Positions 53,981-63,771 of a stretch of 64,000 nucleotides of DNA are shown here, one piece after another. The notes below the pieces were generated by a model. It had not been told where the DNA came from, searched no databases, and saw only the letters and a list, made by a program, of their open reading frames with translations. Within the stretch, counting starts at the first letter, position 1. Each line of letters opens with the position of its first letter. A program made the position numbers and the translations under genes. The DNA comes from Deltaproteobacteria bacterium (GTDB lineage Bacteria; Bdellovibrionota_C; UBA2361; JAGFJO01): assembly GCA_024102635.1 (NCBI GenBank), contig JAGFJO010000072.1:1-64000 (forward strand). The letters are read 5' to 3'.

Positions 53981-54781
53981 TTATGCCAGCAGTTTTAGCA
54001 CCGTCTGCGCGGTTTGGTTTGCTTGAGCTGCTATTGCGGTGCCGGTCCGGGTCAGGATATCGTTTTTGACCTTTTGTGACACTAACTCAGCTATATCGGC
54101 ATCTCGAATACGTGATTCTGCCGCGGCTGCATTCTCCCGCTCAACGGCGATGTTATTGCCTGCGGTTTCAATGCGGGCCTGGCTTGCTCCCAGCTCTCCT
54201 CTAGTCGATGAAACTGCGGTGACAAATGAATCGATTGAGGCTAGCGCGGCAGAGGCTCCGGCCTGCGTGCCTATGTTTTGAGACGAAATATCTGTAAGGG
54301 TGCCTGAGATATTAGCACCAGGGATTACAATCTGAGAATTAGCATCGGAGTCGGTTCCTACCTGGATAGCGGTATCGGACCCATCAAGTAATTGCTTGCC
54401 ATTGAACTCGGTACTGGCTGTGATTCTTTGTGCTTCAGCGGTCAGCGCCTGGAACTCATTGTTAAGCGCGGTTCTTTGGTCGTCCGATAAAGTACCATTG
54501 GATGATTGAATTGCGAGCTCCTTAAGTCGTGTACCGATCTCGCCTACCTGCTGCAGAGCGCCGTCAGCGATCTGAATTACCGACGTGGCATCTGCCACGT
54601 TTGCAGAGGCGCGTCCAAGGCTTCTAACCGAAGAGGCGAGCGCGTCGGCTATAGCTAGTCCGGCGGCATCATCCGACGCCTTATTAATGCGCTTGCCGCT
54701 GGCAAGCTTTTCGAACACGTTCTTCTGATCGTTAAGAGTTTTATTAAGCTGCCGGGTATTTCGGATGGAATCAACTGCCAT
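53981..54781 (-). CDS. fliC: Short flagellin
   Basis: A 266-residue flagellin from ATG 54781 (GAGG six bases upstream). The conserved N-terminal D0/D1 (SIRNTRQLNKTLNDQKNVFE, ASDDAAGLAIADALAS) and C-terminal D1/D0 (RIRDADIAELVSQKVKNDIL, AQANQTAQTVLKLLA) are complete, while the central region is only ~60 residues, so the filament surface domains D2/D3 are almost absent. No other flagellar gene is near. A sigma28-like site lies upstream. Confidence 0.95.
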   Translation of the reverse strand: MAVDSIRNTRQLNKTLNDQKNVFEKLASGKRINKASDDAAGLAIADALASSVRSLGRASANVADATSVIQIADGALQQVGEIGTRLKELAIQSSNGTLSDDQRTALNNEFQALTAEAQRITASTEFNGKQLLDGSDTAIQVGTDSDANSQIVIPGANISGTLTDISSQNIGTQAGASAALASIDSFVTAVSSTRGELGASQARIETAGNNIAVERENAAAAESRIRDADIAELVSQKVKNDILTRTGTAIAAQANQTAQTVLKLLA

Positions 54782-54905
54782 GTTCAACCTCACTGTCAAA
54801 TTAGCTGAAAGCCCGATGTTCGCAGAAAGAGCCTTGCAGCCTGTTACCTCTCACCTCAAAGCGGCATGAATTTGGGGCGCCGTTTGAAGCTCCTTGTACT
54901 TACAA

Positions 54906-54932
54906 GTATCGGCGCCGGATATACGGCCTGAA
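54906..54932 (-). promoter_or_regulatory. Candidate sigma28 (FliA) promoter for flagellin
   Basis: Reading the minus strand, GCCGATAC (54913-54906) matches the sigma28 -10 consensus GCCGATAA in seven of eight bases, with a TTCA 15 bases upstream where TAAA is expected. The implied leader to ATG 54781 is about 120 bases. A CTTGTA/TACAAG palindrome overlaps it at 54893-54906. The -35 is weak, so this is only suggestive. Confidence 0.35.
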
Positions 54933-55025
54933 CATTGGGGCGCTAAAAAGCCTGACAGCAGCGCCTTTTGAGCGGAACTAGCTGATTTTCTTAAAGATGG
55001 GGTCTTGTATTTATTCTGCCTTTGC

Positions 55026-55054
55026 TTGCTCACAGTGCCGAAATAAATTATAAT
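55026..55054 (+). promoter_or_regulatory. Sigma70 promoter for the lipoprotein at 55086
   Basis: TTGCTC at 55026-55031, a 17-base spacer and a perfect TATAAT at 55049-55054. The AGGAGG ribosome site and ATG follow within 35 bases. It is the clearest housekeeping promoter in the window. The rest of the 304-bp region between flagellin and this gene carries only the sigma28-like site and hairpins. Confidence 0.65.
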
Positions 55055-55085
55055 GTGTAAAATACACAGTAGGAGGTGGTATAGT

Positions 55086-55763
55086 ATGAAAAGATTCCTG
55101 TTACCGGTAATAACTCTATCTCTCATCTCTTGTTCCACGGGATTTGATCGCGGGGCATTGCGAGCCCAGCTAGCGCCGAGAGAACCGCAGATAAATGATT
55201 CTCAAGTTCAGATGGAAAGAAAGCTTCAGCCCCAGGTGCGCGCGCCATTTAAAATGGCGATTGCTCTTCAGCTCCCCGGGGCCTACAGGCAAAACTGGCG
55301 CTGGAATAGCGAAGATAGAGAACTTGTCGAAAAGTGGGGCCTTGATTTGCAGAGACGCGGCAAGCTCTCGGATTTTTTTATTATGAATGAGATGTTCCTC
55401 GAAGGAGATAGTACTGCGGCCCTAAGAAGAGCCGCAGCGCGCCACGGGGCAGATGCGGTTTTAATGGTGAGTGCGGCAAGCGAGGTTGATAACTATCTTA
55501 ATCCGTCCTCCTTACTTTACTTCACTATAGTAGGCGCGTTCATTGCGCCCGGAAGCCATAAGGACGCACTTTTTATGATTGAAGGGGAGCTTGTCGACGT
55601 AAATAACGGATACCTCTATGCCGCCGCCCAATCTGAAGGCGAGTATTCAACAGTAAGGCCGGCCTATTTCTCGGAGGATAAGGATGCGTTGGCTCCTGCT
55701 AAGAAAGAAGCTCTTATGGCTTTTGGAGAGGAGATCTCCAACAGGATCACGCGAAGCTTCTAA
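55086..55763 (+). CDS. Probable lipoprotein of unknown function
   Basis: A 225-residue protein from ATG 55086, which has AGGAGG eight bases upstream. The lipobox is LISCSTG (Cys at 16), so the mature protein is lipid-anchored. The rest contains FKMAIALQLPGAYRQNWRWN, DAVLMVSAASEVDNYLNPSS and FMIEGELVDVNNGYLYAAAQ. The pattern, an alpha/beta domain with a 'A..hGAD..L' helix, resembles uncharacterised periplasmic lipoproteins. I cannot assign a family. Confidence 0.82.
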   Translation: MKRFLLPVITLSLISCSTGFDRGALRAQLAPREPQINDSQVQMERKLQPQVRAPFKMAIALQLPGAYRQNWRWNSEDRELVEKWGLDLQRRGKLSDFFIMNEMFLEGDSTAALRRAAARHGADAVLMVSAASEVDNYLNPSSLLYFTIVGAFIAPGSHKDALFMIEGELVDVNNGYLYAAAQSEGEYSTVRPAYFSEDKDALAPAKKEALMAFGEEISNRITRSF

Positions 55764-55819
55764 GAAGCAGATAGGCGCTCAGCGGGTTGGACAAAAAGTA
55801 AAAGGGTGAAGAAATTGAT

Positions 55820-56308
55820 CTAATTCTGCTCTTCCTCGTCGGCTGGTTTTAACGGTAAGACAGGTAGTTCCAGCATGGTTGCTATTTTATTTCGCGTGTA
55901 AATTTCAAATCCGTCCTGCACTCCGTCGGCGCTAATAATTTCCTCGACTATTTCAAGGATCGCCTCGCGCTGCTTCTGGTCTAGATTCTTTTTCAGAATG
56001 TCACCGAACCGTGATGTTCCTCGCAAGTTTTTAAGTACCACGGTAGCTTGATTCACCAATGCCTGAACATGATGCTTCGATGTCCCGAACATGCGGCGCA
56101 AACCGTTTTGCAGGATATTGTACTCTTGCGGTTCAAAGGTTTGATCGCATGAGGCCAGCTCGACAAGCAGCACAGTCAAAGCTAATTCAAGGTCCTTAAT
56201 AGGAATGGACTTCTTTTTATTTTGAACCACCGCCGCGGCTTGCTGGAGAGCGGAGTTATTCTTGGCAAAGATAGTTTCGATGGAGTTAAGTAAAGAGTTG
56301 CTGCTCAT
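55820..56308 (-). CDS. TerB-like protein
   Basis: A 162-residue helical protein. Two acidic helical segments with the TerB pattern are seen: DLELALTVLLVELASCDQTF, with QEYNILQNGLRRMF, and AILEIVEEIISADGVQD. The D-x(6)-E spacing and ADG match the metal-binding helices of TerB/DjlA-type domains, which are linked to tellurite resistance and membrane stress. The N-terminal ~30 residues are polar. It is transcribed away from the giant gene. Confidence 0.75.
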   Translation of the reverse strand: MSSNSLLNSIETIFAKNNSALQQAAAVVQNKKKSIPIKDLELALTVLLVELASCDQTFEPQEYNILQNGLRRMFGTSKHHVQALVNQATVVLKNLRGTSRFGDILKKNLDQKQREAILEIVEEIISADGVQDGFEIYTRNKIATMLELPVLPLKPADEEEQN

Positions 56309-56385
56309 GAAAAACCCTCTAAAAGCATTGAAAAAACACCGTCAGTTACGTTATGGAGGTCAAATTGAGCAAGGCGTCCTAAGAA

Positions 56386-56808
56386 TTACTTGACCTTGCA
56401 TTCCTTCCATTCGATCCGCCCAGAGGAGACCAGTTCCCTTATTTTTCGCTGGGTTACGTTTAGCTTCGAATCGCCGCTTTTTACCTCGATAAAGGTGATG
56501 CCGGTGTCAGGGTCAAAGTGAACAAAATCAACTGGCTGCCCGAGATAAACGGTGCTGGTTCCGGGCTTCCGGATGTCGACCGGAAAAGAGGCGAGAAGCG
56601 GCGCCAAAGTCTCCGAGATCTTCCCCAGCCGCACTTCTGAGCTTTTCTTCTGTTCCAATATCCGGGCTAACTTACTGTCAAAAGAGAATAACTTCCAAAT
56701 TAGGAGCTTAAGCAGTCTCAAAAGGAGCCATAGTGTTAGCAGGGCGAACGGGATTAGCACCCAGTTGGTTTTTAGATAGTGCAGAGCGCTTTCTAAATAA
56801 GGCGGCAT
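56386..56808 (-). CDS. Membrane-anchored Holliday-junction-resolvase-like protein
   Basis: A 140-residue protein from ATG 56808. One membrane helix (FALLTLWLLLRLLKLLIWKL) is followed by a soluble domain with GQPVDFVHFDPDTG, then ITFIEVKSGDSKLNVTQRKI. The D..(10-15)..ExK pattern is that of PD-(D/E)XK nucleases and of the small 'Holliday junction resolvase-like' membrane family known from archaea and some bacteria. Activity is not proven; the membrane anchor is odd for a nuclease. Confidence 0.7.
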   Translation of the reverse strand: MPPYLESALHYLKTNWVLIPFALLTLWLLLRLLKLLIWKLFSFDSKLARILEQKKSSEVRLGKISETLAPLLASFPVDIRKPGTSTVYLGQPVDFVHFDPDTGITFIEVKSGDSKLNVTQRKIRELVSSGRIEWKECKVK

Positions 56809-56911
56809 AGTTTGAAAATTATCGCACAACGGTATGCGACCTGACAGGCCGCAACTGCAATAACCTTTTTGGGGGCCCTCTCCTTTTCAGCCCGCGAAAG
56901 AGGTTTTTGAG

Positions 56912-59900
56912 ATGTCAACTAATTCTCCCAAAGCGACCGGAGCAGCCGGATCGCATGTTGACGGTCGCAAAGTCGAGCTGGATGCCGGCGTTCGAGACGA
57001 CCACCACGCAGCCTCCAAATCAAAGAATTTTCAGAACCAAAATCGCACTCATCATAACCGTCAGCAGAATTCCCGAGAGCGGCTCGAAAACGACGTCATT
57101 CTCAACAACGCAATGGACCATCGTGCTCAAGCTCGCCTTTCCGCTGCTTCCAAAACTTCCGCAGCTGCCTCCAGCGGGCCTGATCATGCAAAGGAGTTTG
57201 CTTTAGAGGCCGCTGTTGAGAAGCCCAAATCGCGGAGAGATCCCGCCGATGACTTTTTTGCAGAGCTTGTCGCAAAGCTCGGAGTGATCAGGGCTCATGC
57301 TTTGCGGCAGGCCTTGGATGACAAGATTCAGGAGCACGTTGAGCGCCAGTCAAAGGGAAGCGGCCTTGAGTCTAAGGCCGCCTTAGAAGCACTAACTTCA
57401 GATCTCGCTCGAGTGCTGGAGAAGGGGGGCTTGCTGCAGCTATACCATGGTGATGCTTTAGCGGACTTTACGGTTAAACTGCAAGATTTCACTGAATGGG
57501 AAGTAGCATCCGGGCACTGTAAAGTGTCCACCCGGGAGTTGGCAGAGGGGGCGCGCCTAGAGCTGGCAGAAGAGAGGGCCAGACTGGATTCTATGCAGAG
57601 GGCCGAGTTGCAGCGCGATATTGATAGGTTGCGCGCAGCCGTTACTGCTCCAAACGTTTTGCTTACTGTCTGGGACCTTTTCGAGGGAAAACCGGTGGAG
57701 AGACGGGAACAGCTGCAAAGCGCCTTTGCCGCTGCCACCGGCAAGACCCTAAAAGAGGCAGTGTCGGAAGTTGCTGCAAATGCGGGCTCTCTGGAGGCGG
57801 TAAATGGGCTGCTTACAAGGGGAGAAGCGAATCGCGAAGTGGCAGCCGTCTTGAGCCGCCGCATTGAAAAAATCGCCACAAAGAGGGGGGAGATCCTGGG
57901 AACCCTTCCGGAGTGGCAAGACAAGGCTGAGCTTCGGCGGCTCGACAAAGAGTACGAGCAGTTTAAATCGGATTTTGCCGCCATTCTTACCGGGCGGCCC
58001 GGCTTTGCGCAGTACGCGCAGCTTTGTTATCAGCGCTTTGAAGATAAAGCGAGGCTTGCTGCTGCAGGCGAGAGAATTTATTGGCTCGGAATTCAGCAGC
58101 GTGAGGCGGCCGGAACTGACGGAAACGGAGATACAGCGCATCAATCACGTTCAGTAGGAACGTTTTTGGCCGCTCAGGAAGATTTATTGGCGCGCTTCGG
58201 CGAGGATCTTCGAGCAGCGTTCCGAAGTCAGCAACAGCTTGGCTGGCGGACAGCTGACAATGCCATACGCAAGGCTGATTACGCCGGCGCAGAACTTCGC
58301 TACTCCATGAAAGGCTGGGGAACCGCAGTCGGGCGATTTGATAAAGCGATAAGCGGTTTGAATGGCTATGAGCTAATGTGGGTTCGCCGCATTTTTGATC
58401 AGAAGTATGGCGGCGGCGAAACCTGGCGAGCTTGGGTCGAAGGTGACTTCTCTGGAAAAGCCGAGACAACGCGAATCGACAGAATGCTTGGCATCGGAGT
58501 TGATTTCGGCGCGCGGGCTCCGGCAATAGAAAGCAGCAAGTTCATTGCCACAGCAGATAACCCCAAGGAGGCCGAGGCACTGCTCTCCAACGATCGTCTG
58601 AAGCACGATGCCATTGCGGCCTGGAACGGTCTTTTTAGCGCGTACGCTATCAATTCTTCCATTACCGTGTTCACCCGTCATGAAGAGAGTGGTCGCGGCG
58701 AAGTGGTTGCGAATGCGCGGAGTATCTACGAAGAGGAATACCTAGCCAAGGCGAGGGAGAGGTGTTCGCCGGAGGCGTATGCCGTCATTGAACAGGTAGT
58801 AAATAATGGCCGCTATCAGCCCGAGGCGCTCTATGCGGCACTTCTTAGCGATTGCAGAAAGTTTGCATCCGAATGGGGAAAGCTGCTTGCAGCCGAGCAT
58901 CAGTTCTCTCAGCAGCATCGTCAGGAGATGCTTACCGCTTATCTGACTGCAACCGAGCCGCTTCTCAGCCGCCATCCCGAATGGAGAGCTGCTTTGGAGA
59001 AGGAGATGACCAAAACCATCCTCCAGGCCAGGACCGTCCAGGTTGCAAGCACCATACTGAATCTCGAAAAGCTCTCGGGACTCTTGCGGCATTCTCCGAT
59101 TGAAAGCGACCGCGCGCGTGCTGATGAGGTGCAACAGCGGCTTGAAGCTTACCTTCGGGAGCAGAGTGAATTCATCGAATCAAATGCGGAGTTCAAGGCG
59201 AAACTCACCGAAGCCAGGGAGAAGGCGCGCAAGCTTGGCGCTTCTCTTATGAATCAGGCTGCTGATGCGGTAGAGCAGCTGCATTATCAGATGAAAGGCG
59301 GGCTTTTCGGTTACACCGGCAGTAAAGAGACCGCAATTATCACTCAGGAGCTTAAGAAACTTATTTTCCGCGACATTCAAGACGGCACGCCAATTAATAC
59401 ACAGGGTGAAGCTTTAGTAATTGCAGCACGGCTCTATCGCGACCGCTTCAAGGCAAACCTTGATGGCCACCTTGAAAGTGAATTCAGCGGCATGGAGCTT
59501 AAAAAAATGATGGCGCTCTATGACGGCGACATCAGTGCAGCGGCAGCATGGGATATCGCGGATATCATGAGCTCGGGGGGGTCCCTTAAGCAGGGAGAAA
59601 AAATAGCGGCGGTGATCGAGGAGTTCGATAACGAGACCCTTGCGCCTCATAAGGGGCAACTTTTGGCGCGCACAAAAGATGTGTTCAATAAGGATGCAGT
59701 TACAGAGCTTAACAGCTACTTTGAGCGGCTGGCTCAGATGTCGGAGTACCCGGTTGAGGCCCTCTGTGTAAAAGATTTCGATAATGCAATCGAAGAGTGC
59801 CTAAATAAAGAGGCGGAGCTGCTAGTGAAAGCTACTCTTGCCGGCGACAAACAGCTTGCAGGGATAGCAAGGCTTCATGGATGGTTGGAGCAAACTAATG

Positions 59901-62900
59901 ATCCTGAAAAGCAGATCTGTCAGATGCTCGAAAGCCTAGTCGCCGACCCCGGCGGCTCTTTCAATAAGGATAAGGCCGCCCAACTAGAAGCACGATACTC
60001 CTCCGAAGTTGGCGTAGGCAGAGATCTTCGCGCACATCTTCGCGAGAATCTTTCTGGAGCGGAGCTGAGCTGGGCGCTTGCGGTTCTCAATGGCGACAAT
60101 GTCGGTGCGGCAGCTCATAAGCTTCGCTTTGCGATGGGCGGCGCGATGGATGGAACCGATGTATCGCTAATTAAGGAGGTGTTCCTTTTTAAAGCGCAGC
60201 CGGAAGAGCCACAAGCTGAAAGCGAGGAAGAGCTAAAGCAAATTGAAGCGAAGAGAGAAGCAGCGCTTGATGAACATAGGGCAATTAATGAACGTGTGAT
60301 TGAGCGCTATCACTCTCTGTATCCGGGCCGCGACTTTGAAAAAGATCTGCGCTCGGAGGTCGAGGAGCATCATGAGCTTGGGGTTCTCTGGTCACTAATT
60401 CGATCGGGCGAGCTTAGTCCCGCTCAAGAGCTTTACCTCTGTTTTTTTGGCGATATGGATGGATGCGACTGGCAGCAGCGGTTGGTTGAACTCACCAATG
60501 ATAAGACCAAGGCGGAAATCGCGGAGCTGGATAAGGAATTTAGAAATGTAAGCGGCGGCACAGGGCTCGCCGTCATGGCTTATCGGCACATGTCAGGTGA
60601 TGCAAAGTTTGATCTCTTCGAGAATCTCCGCGGAGTTCCGGAGAGCACTGATGAGAAGTTCTATTTCATCGAGGCACGCTACAAACACGAGAGAAGCGGA
60701 CCTCTCTCTATGGTGGCGGACATCGGCTCTGATTATGGCGATCAGATGGACCGCTGGCATAAAGAGGCTATGGATCTTAAAACATGGGCTAGCGGGCGCG
60801 ATCTTACTCCAGAAGAAGCTGCGCGACTCGACATTCTTCTGAACCACTTTCAGCGTCATGCCGATCTATTCCGCCAACAAAAGCATGCCGCTGCAGATAT
60901 CGCCGCTGGAGCAGTCACAGTAGCGGCGGTAGTTGTAGTCTCGGTGGGTACAGCGGGGCAGGGCACAGTGGTAATTATTCTGCTTGTAACATCCACAAGT
61001 CTGGCGGCAACCACTACTACTAAGGCCCTAATTAAGGGAGCGGGATACAGCGATAGTGAGATGAAAACCGACGCTGCTTTTGCTCTGGCCGACGGGCTTC
61101 TTATGGTGCCCTGCTCAAAGCTGGGAAGCGCTGGCGCAAGAAAGGTCGCTGAGCGCGTTGCGGAGCACCAGCTCAAACAGCAGGGTAAGCAGGTAACTAA
61201 AGAGGCGGTGGAAGAGCTGACCAAGGAGATTCTATCTAAGGGAGGGCTTAGGCTTGCAATAATCGACGGAGCAGTAGACGGCGCTGCAGGCGGTGCCTTT
61301 ATGGGTCTTTTGAGCAGTGCTGCTTCGGTTGATTGGGAGAACGGGGAATTCACCGACAACTTGAAGATTATAGGTTTTAACACCGCTGCGATGACTTTTT
61401 GGGGCAGCGCCATCGGCGCAGGCACCGGAGCTGCTATATACGGCAAAGAAAAAGTAACAAGCAGAGTAAAGCGGATCTTCGTTAAGGAGAAAGCGGATAT
61501 AGAAGAGCTTTCCTCTAAGGGAGAACCGGATATCGATCTATCGGAAGCCGGCAAGTCGCCCACCGCAAACCCCGCCTCCGAGCGAACGCCACCCGCTATT
61601 GTTGAGGAGAGCTCCCGCCCCGCCGTAGCGAGCGGCACCTCATCTACCGAGAGCACGGCGTTAACCACCCCAGACAGCATTCCCCTTGAAGCACACTCAC
61701 AAGTAGAAACTCGCCTTGCCGAGATTGAAAGCAGAATTGAGGATCTGATTGCCCAAGACTCTGCCTCAGATACCCGTCTTCTGGCAGATCTGGACCAACA
61801 GGCCGCTCAGCTTAGAGACGAACTTGAGCGTATGATAGCCATGCGAGAGTTGGGGATGGAGAGTGACGCTCCGCCCTCCATTGATACTTCAACCAGATCT
61901 CCGGATGTTGAGAGCCTAGCGAAGCACCCTCAAAACTCCGACAACAATTTGACGAGAATTGGCCGCGAGATTGAGGCTAATGACCTGGAGATAGCCGAAC
62001 TTGAGAGCCGTTTTCGCAGCAGCAGTAATGAGGACGAACAGCGCGCAATATTTCGAGAGCTGGATGCGAAGAGAGATAGGCGGGTTGAGCTGAAAGAAGA
62101 GAGGCGCTTGGTGGTATCCGACGATAAGGCTGCGGGCGCGGCAGAGGAGCAATCGCAGTCAAAGGAGGTAAGTAATAACGAGCCGCATAGCCCTAGTCTT
62201 GAGAAGGTAGGAAGCGAAAGTGCCGAGGGAACCGAACAGGCGATAAGAGATCCGAGAATCAAAGAGATTGAAGACCGAATTGCTGAACTCAAGTACGACA
62301 AACAGAGATGGAACCAGGATTTTGGTGATGTCTCCGATCCTTATCAAGCTCAGATAGATGAACTCTCGCTTGAAATGGCAACAGTCAAACTGCGAGATAA
62401 GCAGATAGCCGAGGTGCACGAAGAGCTAAGAGGACTTGAGCGCCGGCTGCGCGACAGCGGCGATCCTGCAGAGCAGGATACGCTAGTCGGTGAGATTGAT
62501 GCTAAGACAGAAAAACTGATGGAACTTAAGAAGGACCGCGAGGAAGCTATAGAAAAGTCCCTTAAGAGCGGAGAGGAAGCAATCCTTGCCGGCGAAGGTG
62601 AGCCGCTTAACGGCGCTCGAGGCCGTGAGGAGGATTCCTTCGATGAGGTAGGCGACAGCTGGAAGGAAAGCAGTTCAACTGACGAACATTACATCGATGA
62701 CTACCAGCCCAAAAAGTTCGAGGAGGACTTCAATCCTCTGGATGATTTTTACAGGGAGAAGTTCGGCAGCAAGGAGGATTCCGGCGATACGCCACAAGGA
62801 AACGATGACATTTGGGAAGGTGGCGGAGGCGGCTCTAACGAGGGAGGCCGCGGGACAGCGGTAATGGAGCCTGAGACAAAGGTCAAAAAGGAAACTGCGG

Positions 62901-63661
62901 ATACAGAGGGCGATTTGGAAACTGAACGCGCGCCATCGGAGAGTTCCAAAACTGATGTTAAGCCGGACGAGAGAGAGGAGCCTGCACTGAAAACCAAAGA
63001 GGAAGTTAAAACGCAAGAAGAGTTGGAAACTAAGAAAGAGGTGCAAGCCAAGCCTGAAGAGAGCACGGATACAAAGGAAGGATCAGAACAAAAAGCCAGT
63101 GAAAAGCAGGGAAGCGAAGCGCATACGGCACCGAGACCAGAGGAGAAGAAAGAGAGCGCATCGCAGCCCAAGCAGGATGATGCTTCAAACGGAGAGCTGC
63201 CTCCGGGGCGCTCTTCTGTAGAACCTAAGCCGCTGCCTAAGCCGAAGGTTACAATTGTACATGGGCCTCTTCCGGCTCGCGTGGCGCCACATCTTCTGCC
63301 TAAGCATGAGCCGAAAAGTTATTTAAAGCCCCACCCTCATCCGCAGCCCCAACCCAAGCTTTCTCCGCATCCGCACCCGTATCCACATCCTGAGCCCCAT
63401 CCACATGCCGTTCTCACCCGCGTAAAACCAAAAAAGAAACCGTCTGATGACGGCTATGACTGGGGTAGGGCGGCTGATGAATACCGCAAGCGGCGGATTG
63501 CTGAGGAGAGAATGAAACTGAAGCCGCTTTTTGACGAGCCTGAGAGATATACCGACCACGGTATAGAGGTCTGCAGCAATACATTTCATACACGCTCACC
63601 TGTCCTGCAAAAGTTAAGCGGCTGCTGCCCTAGCTGTGGTGCGAAGCCGTTTGTGGCTTAG
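56912..63661 (+). CDS. Giant 2249-residue protein with annexin-like repeats
   Basis: ATG 56912 has GAAAGAGG upstream and the frame is open for 6.75 kb. There is no signal peptide. Layout: polar, probably disordered N-terminus (1-110); helical regions; annexin-like repeats near residues 462-528 (LRYSMKGWGTAVG), 786-880 (LHYQMKGG..GYTGSKE, FKANLDGHLESEFSG) and 1066-1180 (LRFAMGGAMDGTDVS, YPGRDFEKDLRSEVEEHH), each with a glycine loop like the type II calcium loop; a hydrophobic Gly/Ala/Val segment (1329-1380) ending TTKALIKGAGY and a second at 1444-1475; coiled coils (~1590-1960); an acidic Lys/Glu region (~1970-2110); His-Pro tract (~2140-2167); and C-terminal CCPSCG. The same order appears in my memory of large bacterial annexin and toxin-like proteins. 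Function is inferred only. Confidence 0.82.
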   Translation: MSTNSPKATGAAGSHVDGRKVELDAGVRDDHHAASKSKNFQNQNRTHHNRQQNSRERLENDVILNNAMDHRAQARLSAASKTSAAASSGPDHAKEFALEAAVEKPKSRRDPADDFFAELVAKLGVIRAHALRQALDDKIQEHVERQSKGSGLESKAALEALTSDLARVLEKGGLLQLYHGDALADFTVKLQDFTEWEVASGHCKVSTRELAEGARLELAEERARLDSMQRAELQRDIDRLRAAVTAPNVLLTVWDLFEGKPVERREQLQSAFAAATGKTLKEAVSEVAANAGSLEAVNGLLTRGEANREVAAVLSRRIEKIATKRGEILGTLPEWQDKAELRRLDKEYEQFKSDFAAILTGRPGFAQYAQLCYQRFEDKARLAAAGERIYWLGIQQREAAGTDGNGDTAHQSRSVGTFLAAQEDLLARFGEDLRAAFRSQQQLGWRTADNAIRKADYAGAELRYSMKGWGTAVGRFDKAISGLNGYELMWVRRIFDQKYGGGETWRAWVEGDFSGKAETTRIDRMLGIGVDFGARAPAIESSKFIATADNPKEAEALLSNDRLKHDAIAAWNGLFSAYAINSSITVFTRHEESGRGEVVANARSIYEEEYLAKARERCSPEAYAVIEQVVNNGRYQPEALYAALLSDCRKFASEWGKLLAAEHQFSQQHRQEMLTAYLTATEPLLSRHPEWRAALEKEMTKTILQARTVQVASTILNLEKLSGLLRHSPIESDRARADEVQQRLEAYLREQSEFIESNAEFKAKLTEAREKARKLGASLMNQAADAVEQLHYQMKGGLFGYTGSKETAIITQELKKLIFRDIQDGTPINTQGEALVIAARLYRDRFKANLDGHLESEFSGMELKKMMALYDGDISAAAAWDIADIMSSGGSLKQGEKIAAVIEEFDNETLAPHKGQLLARTKDVFNKDAVTELNSYFERLAQMSEYPVEALCVKDFDNAIEECLNKEAELLVKATLAGDKQLAGIARLHGWLEQTNDPEKQICQMLESLVADPGGSFNKDKAAQLEARYSSEVGVGRDLRAHLRENLSGAELSWALAVLNGDNVGAAAHKLRFAMGGAMDGTDVSLIKEVFLFKAQPEEPQAESEEELKQIEAKREAALDEHRAINERVIERYHSLYPGRDFEKDLRSEVEEHHELGVLWSLIRSGELSPAQELYLCFFGDMDGCDWQQRLVELTNDKTKAEIAELDKEFRNVSGGTGLAVMAYRHMSGDAKFDLFENLRGVPESTDEKFYFIEARYKHERSGPLSMVADIGSDYGDQMDRWHKEAMDLKTWASGRDLTPEEAARLDILLNHFQRHADLFRQQKHAAADIAAGAVTVAAVVVVSVGTAGQGTVVIILLVTSTSLAATTTTKALIKGAGYSDSEMKTDAAFALADGLLMVPCSKLGSAGARKVAERVAEHQLKQQGKQVTKEAVEELTKEILSKGGLRLAIIDGAVDGAAGGAFMGLLSSAASVDWENGEFTDNLKIIGFNTAAMTFWGSAIGAGTGAAIYGKEKVTSRVKRIFVKEKADIEELSSKGEPDIDLSEAGKSPTANPASERTPPAIVEESSRPAVASGTSSTESTALTTPDSIPLEAHSQVETRLAEIESRIEDLIAQDSASDTRLLADLDQQAAQLRDELERMIAMRELGMESDAPPSIDTSTRSPDVESLAKHPQNSDNNLTRIGREIEANDLEIAELESRFRSSSNEDEQRAIFRELDAKRDRRVELKEERRLVVSDDKAAGAAEEQSQSKEVSNNEPHSPSLEKVGSESAEGTEQAIRDPRIKEIEDRIAELKYDKQRWNQDFGDVSDPYQAQIDELSLEMATVKLRDKQIAEVHEELRGLERRLRDSGDPAEQDTLVGEIDAKTEKLMELKKDREEAIEKSLKSGEEAILAGEGEPLNGARGREEDSFDEVGDSWKESSSTDEHYIDDYQPKKFEEDFNPLDDFYREKFGSKEDSGDTPQGNDDIWEGGGGGSNEGGRGTAVMEPETKVKKETADTEGDLETERAPSESSKTDVKPDEREEPALKTKEEVKTQEELETKKEVQAKPEESTDTKEGSEQKASEKQGSEAHTAPRPEEKKESASQPKQDDASNGELPPGRSSVEPKPLPKPKVTIVHGPLPARVAPHLLPKHEPKSYLKPHPHPQPQPKLSPHPHPYPHPEPHPHAVLTRVKPKKKPSDDGYDWGRAADEYRKRRIAEERMKLKPLFDEPERYTDHGIEVCSNTFHTRSPVLQKLSGCCPSCGAKPFVA

Positions 63662-63771
63662 ATAATTGCCACAGAAGATCGACTGTTTAATTATTAGTTA
63701 TCAGCCTCCCTTCCAGGTTCTTAGTTTTACAAGTAGAATTGCGTTGCTTTTGACCCTTTGGACGCCTCGCA

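Noticed and set aside
54939-54969. GGCGCT/AGCGCC hairpin with T run on the plus strand near flagellin
   Set aside because: No plus-strand gene lies upstream to be terminated; its T run faces away from the minus-strand flagellin transcript, so it is not called.
60895-61050. Phage holin or transporter helix in the giant protein
   Set aside because: It lies inside a long soluble protein with Gly/Ala/Val character as in toxin-like giants; no holin context.
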